Below, one piece after another: positions 44,034 to 52,700 of a stretch of DNA of 64,000 nt. The notes beneath the pieces were generated by a model, which worked only from the letters and a program-made list of their open reading frames with translations, was not told the DNA's origin and ran no database searches. Within the stretch, counting starts at the first letter, position 1. Every line of letters begins with the position of its first letter. The stretch lies in contig OZ243964.1 of NCBI GenBank assembly GCA_965214635.1, positions 1,302,001 to 1,366,000 on the forward strand, read 5' to 3'. The translations under genes were made by a program, and so were the position numbers. The DNA is from Bin90 sp965214635. GTDB taxonomy: Bacteria; Chloroflexota; Dehalococcoidia; Lucifugimonadales; JADFKI01.

Positions 44034-44120
44034 GCTAACAACTCGTCAATTCGGGGCGGGCGGTGCATCGTGTGAACACGCCATGCCGTGCCTTATGACA
44101 CGCAGAAATCCTATGAGCGA

Positions 44121-44186
44121 ACTTTTACAGCGGCGTTACAAGGGCGTTAAACTAATGTGAAAATCTGGTTAATTCGGTGTTACATA
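44121..44186. promoter_or_regulatory. 11-bp-phased operator array upstream of narK (GlnR-like)
   Basis: Six pentamers stand exactly 11 bp apart: TTTAC (44124), GTTAC (44135), GTTAA (44146), GTGAA (44157), GTTAA (44168) and GTTAC (44179). This matches the GTnAC-n6-GaAAC-n6 spacing of actinobacterial GlnR boxes and, more generally, direct repeats bound by OmpR/PhoB-family regulators. The position 88-153 bp before the narK start suits activation. Confidence 0.62.
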
Positions 44187-44440
44187 GTGAAGGGGTAAGA
44201 TAAAGACACGCCGACTTTCACGCGTTCGTCTGCGGATTCACGAATGGAGAAACTTCTGATGCGTGGCAACGCCGTCTATATGCTCACAACTAGTGGAAAT
44301 GACGGCGTGTCATTTGCCTATTGCGAGTTGCGAAATAGAGGCGCTGTGCAAATGCTATGCAAAGCGAAGGCGTGAAAAAGAGAGAGCAGGCAAAATAAGA
44401 GGACAGACAGGAAAATCAGCAGCGACGAGGCATTGCAAGG

Positions 44441-44475
44441 CGCTGCGCCGGCGCGCTTATACGGTCGGCGCAGCG
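44441..44475 (-). terminator. Stem-loop ending nasA-nirB-nirD
   Basis: A perfect 10-bp stem pairs 44441-44450 with 44466-44475 around a 15-base loop, 27 bp past the nirD stop. The following bases (CCTTGC in transcript sense) are only weakly U-rich. Confidence 0.5.
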
Positions 44476-44502
44476 TTCTAGTGCAAGCGTATAATCGGAC
44501 GC

Positions 44503-44847
44503 TCAGGCGCGAGCGGTTGAGAGCAGGATTTCGCCGTTTTCGGTGAGCGACACAGGGTATGTCTTGAGGGCGTCGCACTCGTTGTCGACGGGGTTGCCGG
44601 TGGCTAGGTCGAACTTGTAGGCGTGCAGCGGGCACACCAATACGCCGCCGCCAATGATGCCATCGCACAGCGGCCCGTCCCTGTGCGGGCAGGACGCCTG
44701 TGTTGCGAACACCTCGCCCCGCCGCGAGCGAAACACGGCGATGCTCACTCCGTCCACAACAAAGAGCCGTCCCTCTCCCATGGGTATCTGCGCTGCGTTT
44801 CCCAGTGTTCTGCGCTGGCTGTCCCTGCCGTTCATGCCATTTGGCAT
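44503..44847 (-). CDS. nirD: Nitrite reductase (NADH) small subunit, Rieske type
   Basis: NirD is the small partner of NirB in assimilatory nitrite reduction. The 114-residue protein carries the Rieske [2Fe-2S] ligands as CPHRDGPLC (C-x-H) and CPLHAYKFD (C-x2-H), the true iron-binding form rather than the cofactor-less NirD of enterics. ATG 44847 has GGAG five bases upstream; a frame start at 44943 would overlap nirB by 70 bp. It follows nirB directly (26 bp). A ferredoxin role for another dioxygenase is unlikely given the context. Confidence 0.87.
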   Translation of the reverse strand: MPNGMNGRDSQRRTLGNAAQIPMGEGRLFVVDGVSIAVFRSRRGEVFATQASCPHRDGPLCDGIIGGGVLVCPLHAYKFDLATGNPVDNECDALKTYPVSLTENGEILLSTARA

Positions 44848-44873
44848 ATTTGCTCCGTACACAGCCTGTTCTC

Positions 44874-47324
44874 CTAACTTGTTACGCCGGCGGCGATGCT
44901 GACGAACTGGTTGGGGTGTACTGGCAGTTCCGATTCCTGCCACGGGTCTTGATAGGCGTCCACGGCGGCTTGTATGTCGGCGTCTAGGCGTTCGCAGATG
45001 CCCTCGCTGTCATCTACGACGACACTTCTGATGTGTTCCAGCCCCACGCGTTCCACAAAGCCGTATGTGCGCTCAAGGTACTTGGCGTTTTCGCGGTAAT
45101 ACTGCATGAAGCGCCCCATGTACTTCAGCACATCGTCGTGGCTGTCCACTATGCAGAGTATGTCGCCCTTGCGGACGCGCGAACCCGCCGCCCCGCCGAT
45201 ATAGATCTCCCACTTGCCGCCCTCGATTGCCACGACACCGAGGTCTTTGGTGGTGGATTCGGCGCAGTTGCGCGGGCAGCCAGATGCCGCAAGCTTCATC
45301 TTGTGGGGCGACTCCACGCCTTGGAAGCGCTTCTCTATCTTGACACCGAGCGCAACGCTGTCGCCCACGCCGTAGCGGCAGAAGTCGGTTCCCACGCAGG
45401 TCTTGCAGGTGCGAAACGCCTTGCTGTAGGCGTGCCCCGATGGCATCTTGAGGTCGCGCCACACATCGGGCAAGTGCGCTTTTGGGATGCCGAGCAGGTC
45501 TATGCGCTGCCCGCCGGTAATCTTGACCATCTTGGCTTCGTACTTATCGGCTGCGTCGGCGATGCGGCGCAGCTCATCCGGCGATGTGATGCCGCCATAG
45601 ATGCGCGGTACGACGCTGAAAGTGCCGTCACGCTGTATGTTGGCGTGTACGCGGTCGTTGATGAAGCGGGCGTCGCGCTCGTCTTCGTACTCGTCTGCCC
45701 ACAGAGTTTTCAGCAGCGACGCAAGTCCCATCTTGCTTGCAGCGTCCTCTTTGCCGCCGGCGAGTGCATCGAATACTGCGGACACGCTCTTGAGCCGCAT
45801 TCGCTTGATGGCGTCCACGAGTTCGGGTTTGGTCATAGGAATGGACGGCACATAGTAGTGGTCCGCTGGGTCGTCGGCGATGAGGCCGTCCGCCGCTATC
45901 TCAAGCAGGGCTTGCACTTGCGGGACGCATGAGCCGCAGCCGGTGCCGGCTTTGGTGGCGCCGCAGACCGCCTTAAGGCTGCGATGACCGGCGTCCACAG
46001 CGGCAATGATCTTCGCTTTGGATACGCCGTTGCAGTTACATATCTGGGCATCGTCGGGCAGGCTGGCGAGGTCAGGTGCGGCGGTTTCAGCGGACAGCGG
46101 AAAGAGCAGCTCGGCACGGTTTTGGGGCAGTGTCTCGCCGCGGTCGAAGGCTTGCAGCAGGCGTGGTGCGGTGAAGCCGTCCCCCAGCAGGATAGCGCCC
46201 GCAACTTTGCCATCTCGGATGATGACCTTCTTGTACACGCCGCGGTTCGGCTCTACATACGACACCACTTCGTCGTCTTCGCTGGCGGGTTCTTTGTCGC
46301 CCGCCACGGCAAGTTCCACGCCCATCACCTTGAGCTTGGTTGACACCTTGGAGCCGTAGTATGAGGATGTGGAGTTTTCGGAAGTGAGGCGCTCGGCGAG
46401 GGTGCGCGCCTGTTCCCAGAGCGGCGCTACTAGTCCGTAGGTCTTGCTGCGATGCTCGGCACATTCGCCGATGGCGTAGATGTGGCGGTCGTTGCGACAG
46501 GACAGGTCGTCGTTGACGAGGATGCCGCGCCGCAGGTTCAGCCCTGTCATGCGCGCAAGGTCGATGTTCGGGCGAATTCCGGCGGATACTACTAGCATAT
46601 CGCACTTTATCGAGCCGCCGTCCCTAAATGTTACGCCGCTGACCTTGCCGCCGTTAGTCTGCACCGCTGTGGTGAGCTTCTCCAAGTGAAAGCGCACGCC
46701 CATATCTTCCAAAAGCTGCTTGAGCATATCGCCGGAAGATGCGTCTAGCTGTGTGTCCATTATGTACTCGGTCAGGTGAATGACATCCACCTCAAGCCCG
46801 CGGTTCATCAGCCCGCGCGCCGCCTCAAGTCCGAGCAGCCCGCCGCCGATGACCGCTGCCTTGCGCACACCGTCGGCGTACTCCACCATCTCTGAGCAAT
46901 CGTCCAATGAGCGGAACTGGAACACACCTTCAGTGAAACTTCCGTCTTCCCGGTACAGCCCGTCTATGGGCGGGATGAAGGGCGAGCTTCCGGTTGCCAT
47001 CACCAACTTATCGTATGGGACGAGCAAACCGCCTGCGCCGTATGCGGTCTTGGAGGTGCGGTCGATGCCGATGACCCGAACGCCGGCGTGCAGCGTGACG
47101 CCGTTCTCTTCGTACCATGCCAACGGGTTGATGAAGATGTCTTTGGCATCGTGGCTGCCCGCTAGCACGCCTGATAGCAGTATGCGGTTGTAGTTGCCAT
47201 ATGGCTCTTCGCCGAACACGGTTATGTCGTACTTGTCGCGCCCGCCGAGTTCCAGAAGTTCCTCTACGAACCGCGCACCCGCCATCCCATTGCCCACAAC
47301 TACTAGCTTCTCTTTGTCTGGCAT
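44874..47324 (-). CDS. nirB: Nitrite reductase (NADH) large subunit
   Basis: NirB reduces nitrite to ammonium with six electrons from NADH. The domain order over 816 residues is complete: an FAD/NAD pyridine nucleotide oxidoreductase part with VVGNGMAGARFVEELLELG and KAAVIGGGLLGLEAARGL; a BFD-like [2Fe-2S] module with CNCNGVSKAKI and GTGCGSCVPQV near 425-470; then the sirohaem/[4Fe-4S] half with CKTCVGTDFCRYGVGD and AASGCPRNCAEST. It lies in the leftward nasA-nirB-nirD operon, 34 bp after nasA. Its sirohaem demand links it to the tetrapyrrole operon to the right. Confidence 0.95.
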   Translation of the reverse strand: MPDKEKLVVVGNGMAGARFVEELLELGGRDKYDITVFGEEPYGNYNRILLSGVLAGSHDAKDIFINPLAWYEENGVTLHAGVRVIGIDRTSKTAYGAGGLLVPYDKLVMATGSSPFIPPIDGLYREDGSFTEGVFQFRSLDDCSEMVEYADGVRKAAVIGGGLLGLEAARGLMNRGLEVDVIHLTEYIMDTQLDASSGDMLKQLLEDMGVRFHLEKLTTAVQTNGGKVSGVTFRDGGSIKCDMLVVSAGIRPNIDLARMTGLNLRRGILVNDDLSCRNDRHIYAIGECAEHRSKTYGLVAPLWEQARTLAERLTSENSTSSYYGSKVSTKLKVMGVELAVAGDKEPASEDDEVVSYVEPNRGVYKKVIIRDGKVAGAILLGDGFTAPRLLQAFDRGETLPQNRAELLFPLSAETAAPDLASLPDDAQICNCNGVSKAKIIAAVDAGHRSLKAVCGATKAGTGCGSCVPQVQALLEIAADGLIADDPADHYYVPSIPMTKPELVDAIKRMRLKSVSAVFDALAGGKEDAASKMGLASLLKTLWADEYEDERDARFINDRVHANIQRDGTFSVVPRIYGGITSPDELRRIADAADKYEAKMVKITGGQRIDLLGIPKAHLPDVWRDLKMPSGHAYSKAFRTCKTCVGTDFCRYGVGDSVALGVKIEKRFQGVESPHKMKLAASGCPRNCAESTTKDLGVVAIEGGKWEIYIGGAAGSRVRKGDILCIVDSHDDVLKYMGRFMQYYRENAKYLERTYGFVERVGLEHIRSVVVDDSEGICERLDADIQAAVDAYQDPWQESELPVHPNQFVSIAAGVTS

Positions 47325-47358
47325 TTCAGAGTTCCTCAGTTTTTAGTCTTTCAGCGGA

Positions 47359-49512
47359 TCAATCGGTTGGGTTTTTGCTTCGACGAATGGGTTGGATGCT
47401 GGCGGCGCAGACCTTGAACTCGGGCATGCGGCTTGTGGGGTCGAGCGCCGGGTTGGTGAGGCGGTTGGCTGAGCCTGCGCCGCCCCAGTGGAACGGGGTG
47501 AACAGGGTATCCTCGCGGATGCTAGCGGTTACCTTGACCTTGAACTTGGCGCTGCCGCGGCGCGTGCTGATTTGCGCCATGTCGCCATCCACCAGTCCAT
47601 ACTGCCGCGCCGTGCTGGGATGCACCTCGGCGATGGGCAGCGGCGCGCGTTCGAGCAGGTCAGCGATGCGCCGCGTCTGTGTGCCGGACTGGTACTGCGA
47701 CAGGATGCGGCCGGTGGTGAGATACAGCGGGTATTCGGCGTCGGGTGTCTCCGCCGGTGGTTGGTGGCGCACGGGATGGAATATCGCCCTTCCGTCCGGC
47801 GTGGCGAAGCGGCGAGTGAACATCCGCGGTGTGCCGTTGGACGATGTCGGGGAATCCGTATCGTTGGTGGCGTCTGTGCAGGGCCAGAACACGCCGTCGT
47901 TGGTGTCTATCTTGGCGTAGGTGATGCCGGAGTAGTCGGCTGCGCCGCCCGCGCTTGCGCGCCCAAGCTCGGCGAACACATCGGCAGGGCTTGTGTAGTC
48001 GAAGTACTCGCCCTTGCCCAGCCGGTGTGCCAGTTCGCATATCACATCCACATCGTCGCGGACGCCGTGTGGCGGTTTAATAGCGCGGCGGCGCAGTATG
48101 ACGCGCCCCTCGAGGTTGGTCAGCGTCCCCTCTTCCTCTGCCCACTGCGCCGCTGGCAGCACCACATCTGCAAACGCCGTCGTCTCCGACAGGAAGAAGT
48201 CAGACACGGCGAGAAAGTCCAGCGACCGCAGGCGGCGCTCCACATGCAGCGCATTAGGCGCAGACACCACCACATTAGAGCCAAGCACGAACAGGCATCG
48301 CACGCCGCCCTCTGTGCCGAGCGTATCCAGCAGTTCGTATGCCGACTTGCCGGGCATCGGCAGCGTATCGGGGTCGATGCCCCAAACGGATGCGACATGA
48401 CGGCGTGCGGCGGGGTCGTCTATCTTGCGATAGCCGGGGAGTTGGTCTGCCTTTTGCCCGTGTTCGCGCCCGCCCTGTCCGTTGCCCTGTCCAGTGAGGC
48501 AGCCGTAGCCGCTATTAGGGCGTCCGACCAGCCCTAGCGCAAGCGCAATGTTTATGAACGACAGGGTGTTGTTGACACCTTGTGCGTGCTGCTCCACTCC
48601 GCGCGCAGTGAGCACCATAGCGGTGTCTGCCTCGCCGAGCATATGCGCCGCACGGGTTAGCGCCGCCTCTGACACGCCTGTGATGCGCTCCACTCGCTCC
48701 GGCCAGTAGGTGGATACCAGCCCGCGCAGGGCAGAGAACCCGGTGGTGCGCTCTGTGATGTAGTCTGCGTCTATAAGCCCGTCTCGCACGAGGATGTGTA
48801 GGATGCCGTTGGCTAGGGCGGCGTCGCTGCCGGGTGTGAGCCGCAAGTGCAGGTCGGCTCGCTGCGCTGTGGGCGTGAGGCGGGGGTCAGCCACGATGAG
48901 GTTGCCACCGGCGGTGCGCTGCGCCTCGAAGTACTGCATGATGGGCGGCATCGTCTCGGCGGCGTTGCTGCCCACCAGCAGGACGGTGTCTGCGTCGGCG
49001 ATGTCCGACACCGGGAAGGGCAAGCCGCGGTCTATCCCGAACGCCTTGATGCTCGCCGCCGCCGCAGACGACATGCAGAAGCGCCCATTGTAGTCTATGT
49101 TGGATGTGCCAAGCGCGACGCGTGCGAACTTGCCGAGAAGGTACGCCTTTTCGTTGGTGAGCGAGCCGCCGCCGAACACGCCGACCGCATCGGCACCGTG
49201 GGCGACTTGGGCACGGCGAAACTCGGCAGTGATACGGTCTAGTGCGGCGTCCCAGCTCACGGGGGACAGCACGCCATTCGCATCGCGTATTAGCGGGGAG
49301 CGCAGGCGCTCCGGGTGGTTGAGCGCCGCTGCTGCCGTCCAGCCCTTGATGCAGAGCGCCCCCTTATTCACTGGGAACTCGGTGTTGCCTTCGATGTCCA
49401 CGCCCGCATCGCTGTTTGCGGAGGCAGTGATGCTCATCCCGCATTGAAAGGCGCAGTATGGGCAGTGCGTGAGTGTGGCAGTCTGCCGCTCGGTAATGGG
49501 AATCTGCTTCAA
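47359..49512 (-). CDS. nasA: Assimilatory nitrate reductase, molybdopterin catalytic subunit
   Basis: This is a molybdopterin oxidoreductase of 717 residues. The N-terminal [4Fe-4S] motif is CPYCAFQCGMSI followed by GALCIKGW. The Mo-bis-MGD domains carry GGSLTNEKAYLLGKFAR, FCMSSAAAASIKAFGIDRG, GQGNGQGGREHGQKADQLPGY (in parts) and a C-terminal molydop-binding domain with GRILSQYQSGTQTRR. No Tat signal is seen, and the length fits cytoplasmic NasA/NarB enzymes without the C-terminal [2Fe-2S]. The start is TTG 49512 with AAAGG about 12 bases upstream; an overlapping ATG at 49532 is out of frame. It is first in the operon with nirB and nirD. The electron donor is unknown. Confidence 0.9.
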   Translation of the reverse strand: MKQIPITERQTATLTHCPYCAFQCGMSITASANSDAGVDIEGNTEFPVNKGALCIKGWTAAAALNHPERLRSPLIRDANGVLSPVSWDAALDRITAEFRRAQVAHGADAVGVFGGGSLTNEKAYLLGKFARVALGTSNIDYNGRFCMSSAAAASIKAFGIDRGLPFPVSDIADADTVLLVGSNAAETMPPIMQYFEAQRTAGGNLIVADPRLTPTAQRADLHLRLTPGSDAALANGILHILVRDGLIDADYITERTTGFSALRGLVSTYWPERVERITGVSEAALTRAAHMLGEADTAMVLTARGVEQHAQGVNNTLSFINIALALGLVGRPNSGYGCLTGQGNGQGGREHGQKADQLPGYRKIDDPAARRHVASVWGIDPDTLPMPGKSAYELLDTLGTEGGVRCLFVLGSNVVVSAPNALHVERRLRSLDFLAVSDFFLSETTAFADVVLPAAQWAEEEGTLTNLEGRVILRRRAIKPPHGVRDDVDVICELAHRLGKGEYFDYTSPADVFAELGRASAGGAADYSGITYAKIDTNDGVFWPCTDATNDTDSPTSSNGTPRMFTRRFATPDGRAIFHPVRHQPPAETPDAEYPLYLTTGRILSQYQSGTQTRRIADLLERAPLPIAEVHPSTARQYGLVDGDMAQISTRRGSAKFKVKVTASIREDTLFTPFHWGGAGSANRLTNPALDPTSRMPEFKVCAASIQPIRRSKNPTD

Positions 49513-49851
49513 CTGGGGGAGTCGCCTTTCATTCAGCGGTTATCCGAATGCGCCAAAGGCTATATGGCAACTTTTGCCGTTGTATTGCAATGGTGTTAAA
49601 TGTGTGTAACATCGAAATGGCAGGATGACGAGTCGGAGGCAGCGCCTGCTGCCCCAAGTGGGGCATTCCCACTCCGCAGAACGGCTTCTCTTTCGCCTCT
49701 GATTGGGAGTAATTTGGGAGTTTTCGGAAACCCATTCCATTGCCATATGAGCGTAAAACTGACACAATTAAGTATGAACATTTCGCTTTGTGGCAAGTAC
49801 ACTAGGTGAGATAACAGGCGCATCTACGCAGAGCATAGTGCGGGAGGGATT
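49513..49851. other. Divergent regulatory region between nasA and the tetrapyrrole operon
   Basis: Short leftward frames of 75-78 codons here overlap one another, lack ribosome sites and match nothing I know; I treat the region as non-coding. It holds the phased nasA operator candidate (49570-49613) and two small hairpins: GGCAGC/GCTGCC at 49638-49653 and TGCCCCA/TGGGGCA at 49650-49665. The rightward promoter for the AhbAB-like gene must also lie here. Confidence 0.55.
49570..49613. promoter_or_regulatory. Phased GTTAA-N6-GTAAC site upstream of nasA
   Basis: GTTAA (49595) and GTAAC (49606) stand 11 bp apart, with weaker TTTGC (49573) and ATTGC (49584) in the same phase. The core also reads as the palindrome TGTTA-N8-TAACA. 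It lies 58-101 bp before nasA and matches the array at narK in spacing and orientation. Confidence 0.5.
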
Positions 49852-50892
49852 ATGGCTGCAACGACATCGCACACGGCCGGGCAGTCCGCTGCTGGTATGG
49901 ACCTGACCGACCGCAATATCTTGAACATCATACAGACGCGTTTCCCGCTCGTGGAGCGCCCCTATGCCGACATCGGGGCAGAGACGGGGCTGGATGAAGA
50001 CGAGGTTATCGCGCGCATTGGGGCGCTGAAAGATCGCAATGTGGTGCGCCAAATCAGCGCCATATTCGACACGCGCAGGCTCGGTTACAAGACCACGCTC
50101 GTGGCAATGCGCTTTCCGGCAGAGCGCTTGGATGCTGCGGCGCAGATCATCAATGAGCATCCCGGCGTCAGCCACAACTACGCCCGCAACGGGAATTTTA
50201 ACCTGTGGTTCACGCTCGCCGTGCCGCCATACGAAGACCTAGCCGAATCCGTGGAACAGATGGCAGTGCGCACGCAAGCCGAAACCTACCGCCTGATGCC
50301 CACTATCAAGTTCTTCAAGATAGGCGTGAACTTCGATATGGTCAAGGAAGAGGGGGCGGCGAGCAAATACTACAGCCCCGACGGATACGGCGACAGGAAC
50401 GGCACGCAATGGAACAAGGCAGAGGCGCTGACAGATTTCGACATCGCCGTCATCCGCGAACTGCAAGAGGATGTGCCGCTGACGCCTCAGCCCTTCACGC
50501 CAATGGCAGAGCGGCTTGGCATCGCACTCGATGCGCTGTTCGATGCGGCAGATGCGCTCCGACAGCGCGGGCTAATGCGCCGTTTCAGCGCTGTGCTGCA
50601 CCACCGCCGCGCCGGTTTTCGCTCTAACGCCATGGCGGTGTGGAAAGTGCCGTCCGAGCGCGCAGTGGAAGTGGGCAACCTCATGGCGCAGTCGCGCTGG
50701 GTTACACACTGCTACGAGCGTCCGACATTCCCGGACTGGCAGTACACGCACTTCACGATGATACACGCCACATCGCAAGATCAGTGCGAAGCCGTGGCGC
50801 AGGAACTCTCGGAGGCGACCGGCATAGACGAATACATGCTCTTGTACAGCACCCGCGAGTATAAGAAGACGCGCGTGCGGTATTTCGTGTAG
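49852..50892 (+). CDS. Fused sirohaem decarboxylase-like protein (AhbA-AhbB / NirD-NirL type)
   Basis: The protein has two tandem Lrp/AsnC-like halves of about 165 residues. The first has DRNILNIIQTRFPLVERPYADIG, then RNVVRQISAIFDTRRLGYKTTLV and GVSHNYARNGNFNLWFTLA. The second has DFDIAVIRELQEDVPLTPQPF, then RGLMRRFSAVLHHRRAGFRSNAM and WVTHCYERPTFPDWQYTHFTMIH. This repeats the pattern of AhbA and AhbB (or the haem d1 NirDLGH proteins), which together decarboxylate sirohaem to didecarboxysirohaem. The SAVLHHRRAGFRSNAM segment is typical. GGGAGGG lies upstream of the ATG. It opens the tetrapyrrole operon. A DNA-binding Lrp role is unlikely. Confidence 0.84.
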   Translation: MAATTSHTAGQSAAGMDLTDRNILNIIQTRFPLVERPYADIGAETGLDEDEVIARIGALKDRNVVRQISAIFDTRRLGYKTTLVAMRFPAERLDAAAQIINEHPGVSHNYARNGNFNLWFTLAVPPYEDLAESVEQMAVRTQAETYRLMPTIKFFKIGVNFDMVKEEGAASKYYSPDGYGDRNGTQWNKAEALTDFDIAVIRELQEDVPLTPQPFTPMAERLGIALDALFDAADALRQRGLMRRFSAVLHHRRAGFRSNAMAVWKVPSERAVEVGNLMAQSRWVTHCYERPTFPDWQYTHFTMIHATSQDQCEAVAQELSEATGIDEYMLLYSTREYKKTRVRYFV

Positions 50893-51003
50893 CCGCCTGC
50901 ACAAATCTGCACAAAGAGGAAGTGAAGGTTGCGTGTGTTGACGCAAAATCTCAGCATGCGCCACTTACCCTGACATACAAGCAAAACGAAAAGGATTCCC
51001 ATC

Positions 51004-51735
51004 GTGCCTGCATACTACCCTGCGTTCATAGATGTGAAGGGCCGTTGCTGCGTGGTCATAGGCGGCGGCGGCATCGGCGAAGAGAAGGTGGTGAAGCTGC
51101 TGGACTGTTACGCCGATGTGGTGGTGATAAGCCCTGAGGTGAACGAAGGTGTGCAGCAGCTGGCGGAGGCGGGCAAGGTCATCTGGCACCAGCGCGCATA
51201 TCGCAGCGGAGACCTTGCGGATGCGTTCATCGCCATCGCCGCAACGGACGACAACACCGTCAACCGCGCCATCGCTGCCGAAGCACATGAGCGCAATGTG
51301 CTGCTGAATGTGGTGGATGTTACGCACCTGTGCACATTCATCGCGCCGTCGGTGGCAGTACGGGGCGATGTAACGGTTGCGGCATCCACAGGCGGGGCAA
51401 GCCCGGCACTGGCGCGCAAGTTCCGCGAACTGCTGGACGGCAGCCCGATAGACTCATCGCACCCGCTGATGGACTACGCCGAGCTGACGCCGCTGCTCGC
51501 CGATGTTCGCGCTGAAATCCGCGGCAAGGGCATCACGCTGTTCACCGACCACTGGCAGGCGTGCATCACCGACAGCCTGCTGGACACCGTGCTTGCAGGG
51601 CGCTACGAAGAAGCGCGCGCAACGCTGCTGGACGACCTGATGGCGGGCGTGGGCTGCGACTGCGTAGCCGGCGTCTGTAAAATGTGGGAAGAGAAGAAAG
51701 CCCTCGCCGCCAAAGCGGTGGGAACGCCCTCGTGA
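51004..51735 (+). CDS. Precorrin-2 dehydrogenase / sirohydrochlorin ferrochelatase
   Basis: This Met8/SirC/CysG-N-type enzyme oxidises precorrin-2 with NAD and may insert iron. The N-terminal YYPAFIDVKGRCCVVIGGGGIGEEKVVKLL is the NAD-binding GGGxIGxxK motif, followed by FIAIAATDDNTVN and the chelatase-region segment FIAPSVAVRGDVTVAASTGGASPALARKFR (in parts) with its conserved Asp and Ser. The C-terminus ends with an unusual Cys cluster, GCDCVAGVCKMW. The start is GTG 51004 with AAGGA upstream. Its stop overlaps the GTG of hemC (GTGA). Confidence 0.9.
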   Translation: MPAYYPAFIDVKGRCCVVIGGGGIGEEKVVKLLDCYADVVVISPEVNEGVQQLAEAGKVIWHQRAYRSGDLADAFIAIAATDDNTVNRAIAAEAHERNVLLNVVDVTHLCTFIAPSVAVRGDVTVAASTGGASPALARKFRELLDGSPIDSSHPLMDYAELTPLLADVRAEIRGKGITLFTDHWQACITDSLLDTVLAGRYEEARATLLDDLMAGVGCDCVAGVCKMWEEKKALAAKAVGTPS

Positions 51736-52694
51736 CCTCACTGAACGCCCGCAAGAAGGTTGTCATCGGCTCACGCGCTAGCACTCTATCTCTGGCACAG
51801 ACCGATGAGGTGGCACGCCGCCTGCGCCAAGCACACCCGGGGATTGTCGTCCACACAGTAACCCTATCCACGCGCGGCGACCGCAACAAGAGCGCCCCGC
51901 TGCTCAGCATGGAGCGCGGGATGTTCGTGAAAGAGATAGAGGCGGCGCTGTTGAACGGCGAGATTGACATTGCGGTTCACAGCGCTAAGGATATGCCGAC
52001 GGCAATGCCTAATGGGCTTGTTGTCGCAGCTTACACGGAGCGCGAGGACGCCCGCGATGTGCTGGTGAACCGATGGGAGCTTAATCTACATGAGCTGCCG
52101 CAGGGCGCACGGCTCGGCACTAGCAGCCCGCGCCGCATAGCGCAGCTCAAAGCCGTGCGACCGGATCTCCAGTACCCGCCCGTGCGCGGCAATGTAGACA
52201 CGCGCATCCGCAAGGCGCACGGCGCAGACTACGACGGGGTGGTTCTTGCGGCAGCGGGCATCATCCGACTGGGCAGAGCTGCGGAAATCAGCGCATTCAT
52301 ATCGCCCCAGCTGTGCGTGCCGGATGTGGGGCAAGGTGCGCTCGCCGTTCAAGTGCGCGCATCGGACGAGGCTATGCGGGAACTTGTCGGCGCAATAGAC
52401 CATCAAATTACCGCCGATGCCGTCCGTGCAGAACGCGCCTTCCTCACGGCGATGGGCGGCGGCTGCACAGTGCCAACCGCCGCATATGCCACCATTCAAG
52501 GCGATGAGCTTCACCTGACGGCGATGGTCGCAAACCCTGACGGCAGCCGTCTCATTCGCATCGTGCGAGACTGCGAGCGGTCGCAGCCCGAAGCCGCAGG
52601 GCGCGCCGTTGCAAGGGCGATGATGCGGCAAGGGGCGGGCGAAATCCTGTCGGACAAGGGCGTGCGGCACGGCAACTCGGACGATGCGGAGTAG
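51732..52694 (+). CDS. hemC: Hydroxymethylbilane synthase (porphobilinogen deaminase)
   Basis: HemC polymerises four porphobilinogens into hydroxymethylbilane. The N-terminal KKVVIGSRASTLSLAQTDEVARRL and DIAVHSAKDMPT (binding Arg/Lys and Asp) are complete, and the dipyrromethane cofactor Cys occurs in MGGGCTVPTAAYA near residue 240. The start is GTG 51732, which overlaps the previous TGA by four bases; a frame start at 51684 lies inside the upstream gene. That gives 320 residues, a usual length. cobA-hemD follows after six bases. Confidence 0.95.
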   Translation: MTSLNARKKVVIGSRASTLSLAQTDEVARRLRQAHPGIVVHTVTLSTRGDRNKSAPLLSMERGMFVKEIEAALLNGEIDIAVHSAKDMPTAMPNGLVVAAYTEREDARDVLVNRWELNLHELPQGARLGTSSPRRIAQLKAVRPDLQYPPVRGNVDTRIRKAHGADYDGVVLAAAGIIRLGRAAEISAFISPQLCVPDVGQGALAVQVRASDEAMRELVGAIDHQITADAVRAERAFLTAMGGGCTVPTAAYATIQGDELHLTAMVANPDGSRLIRIVRDCERSQPEAAGRAVARAMMRQGAGEILSDKGVRHGNSDDAE

Positions 52695-52700
52695 TTTCCA

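Larger units (their letters stand above)
44034..44502. other. Intergenic region between narK and nirD
   Basis: No gene is present. The left part is the narK promoter region with the phased array at 44121-44186. The right part holds the stem-loop that probably ends nasA-nirB-nirD (44441-44475). Between them, 44190-44440 is purine-rich with nothing else I recognise. Confidence 0.6.

Noticed and set aside
49594..49611. Canonical TnrA or NtcA site upstream of nasA
   Set aside because: TGTTA-N8-TAACA is one base too long for TnrA and lacks the NtcA GTA-N8-TAC register, and the 11-bp phasing shared with narK explains it better.
49529..49823. Three overlapping short leftward frames upstream of nasA
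   Set aside because: They have no ribosome sites, overlap each other in different frames and cover the likely regulatory region.
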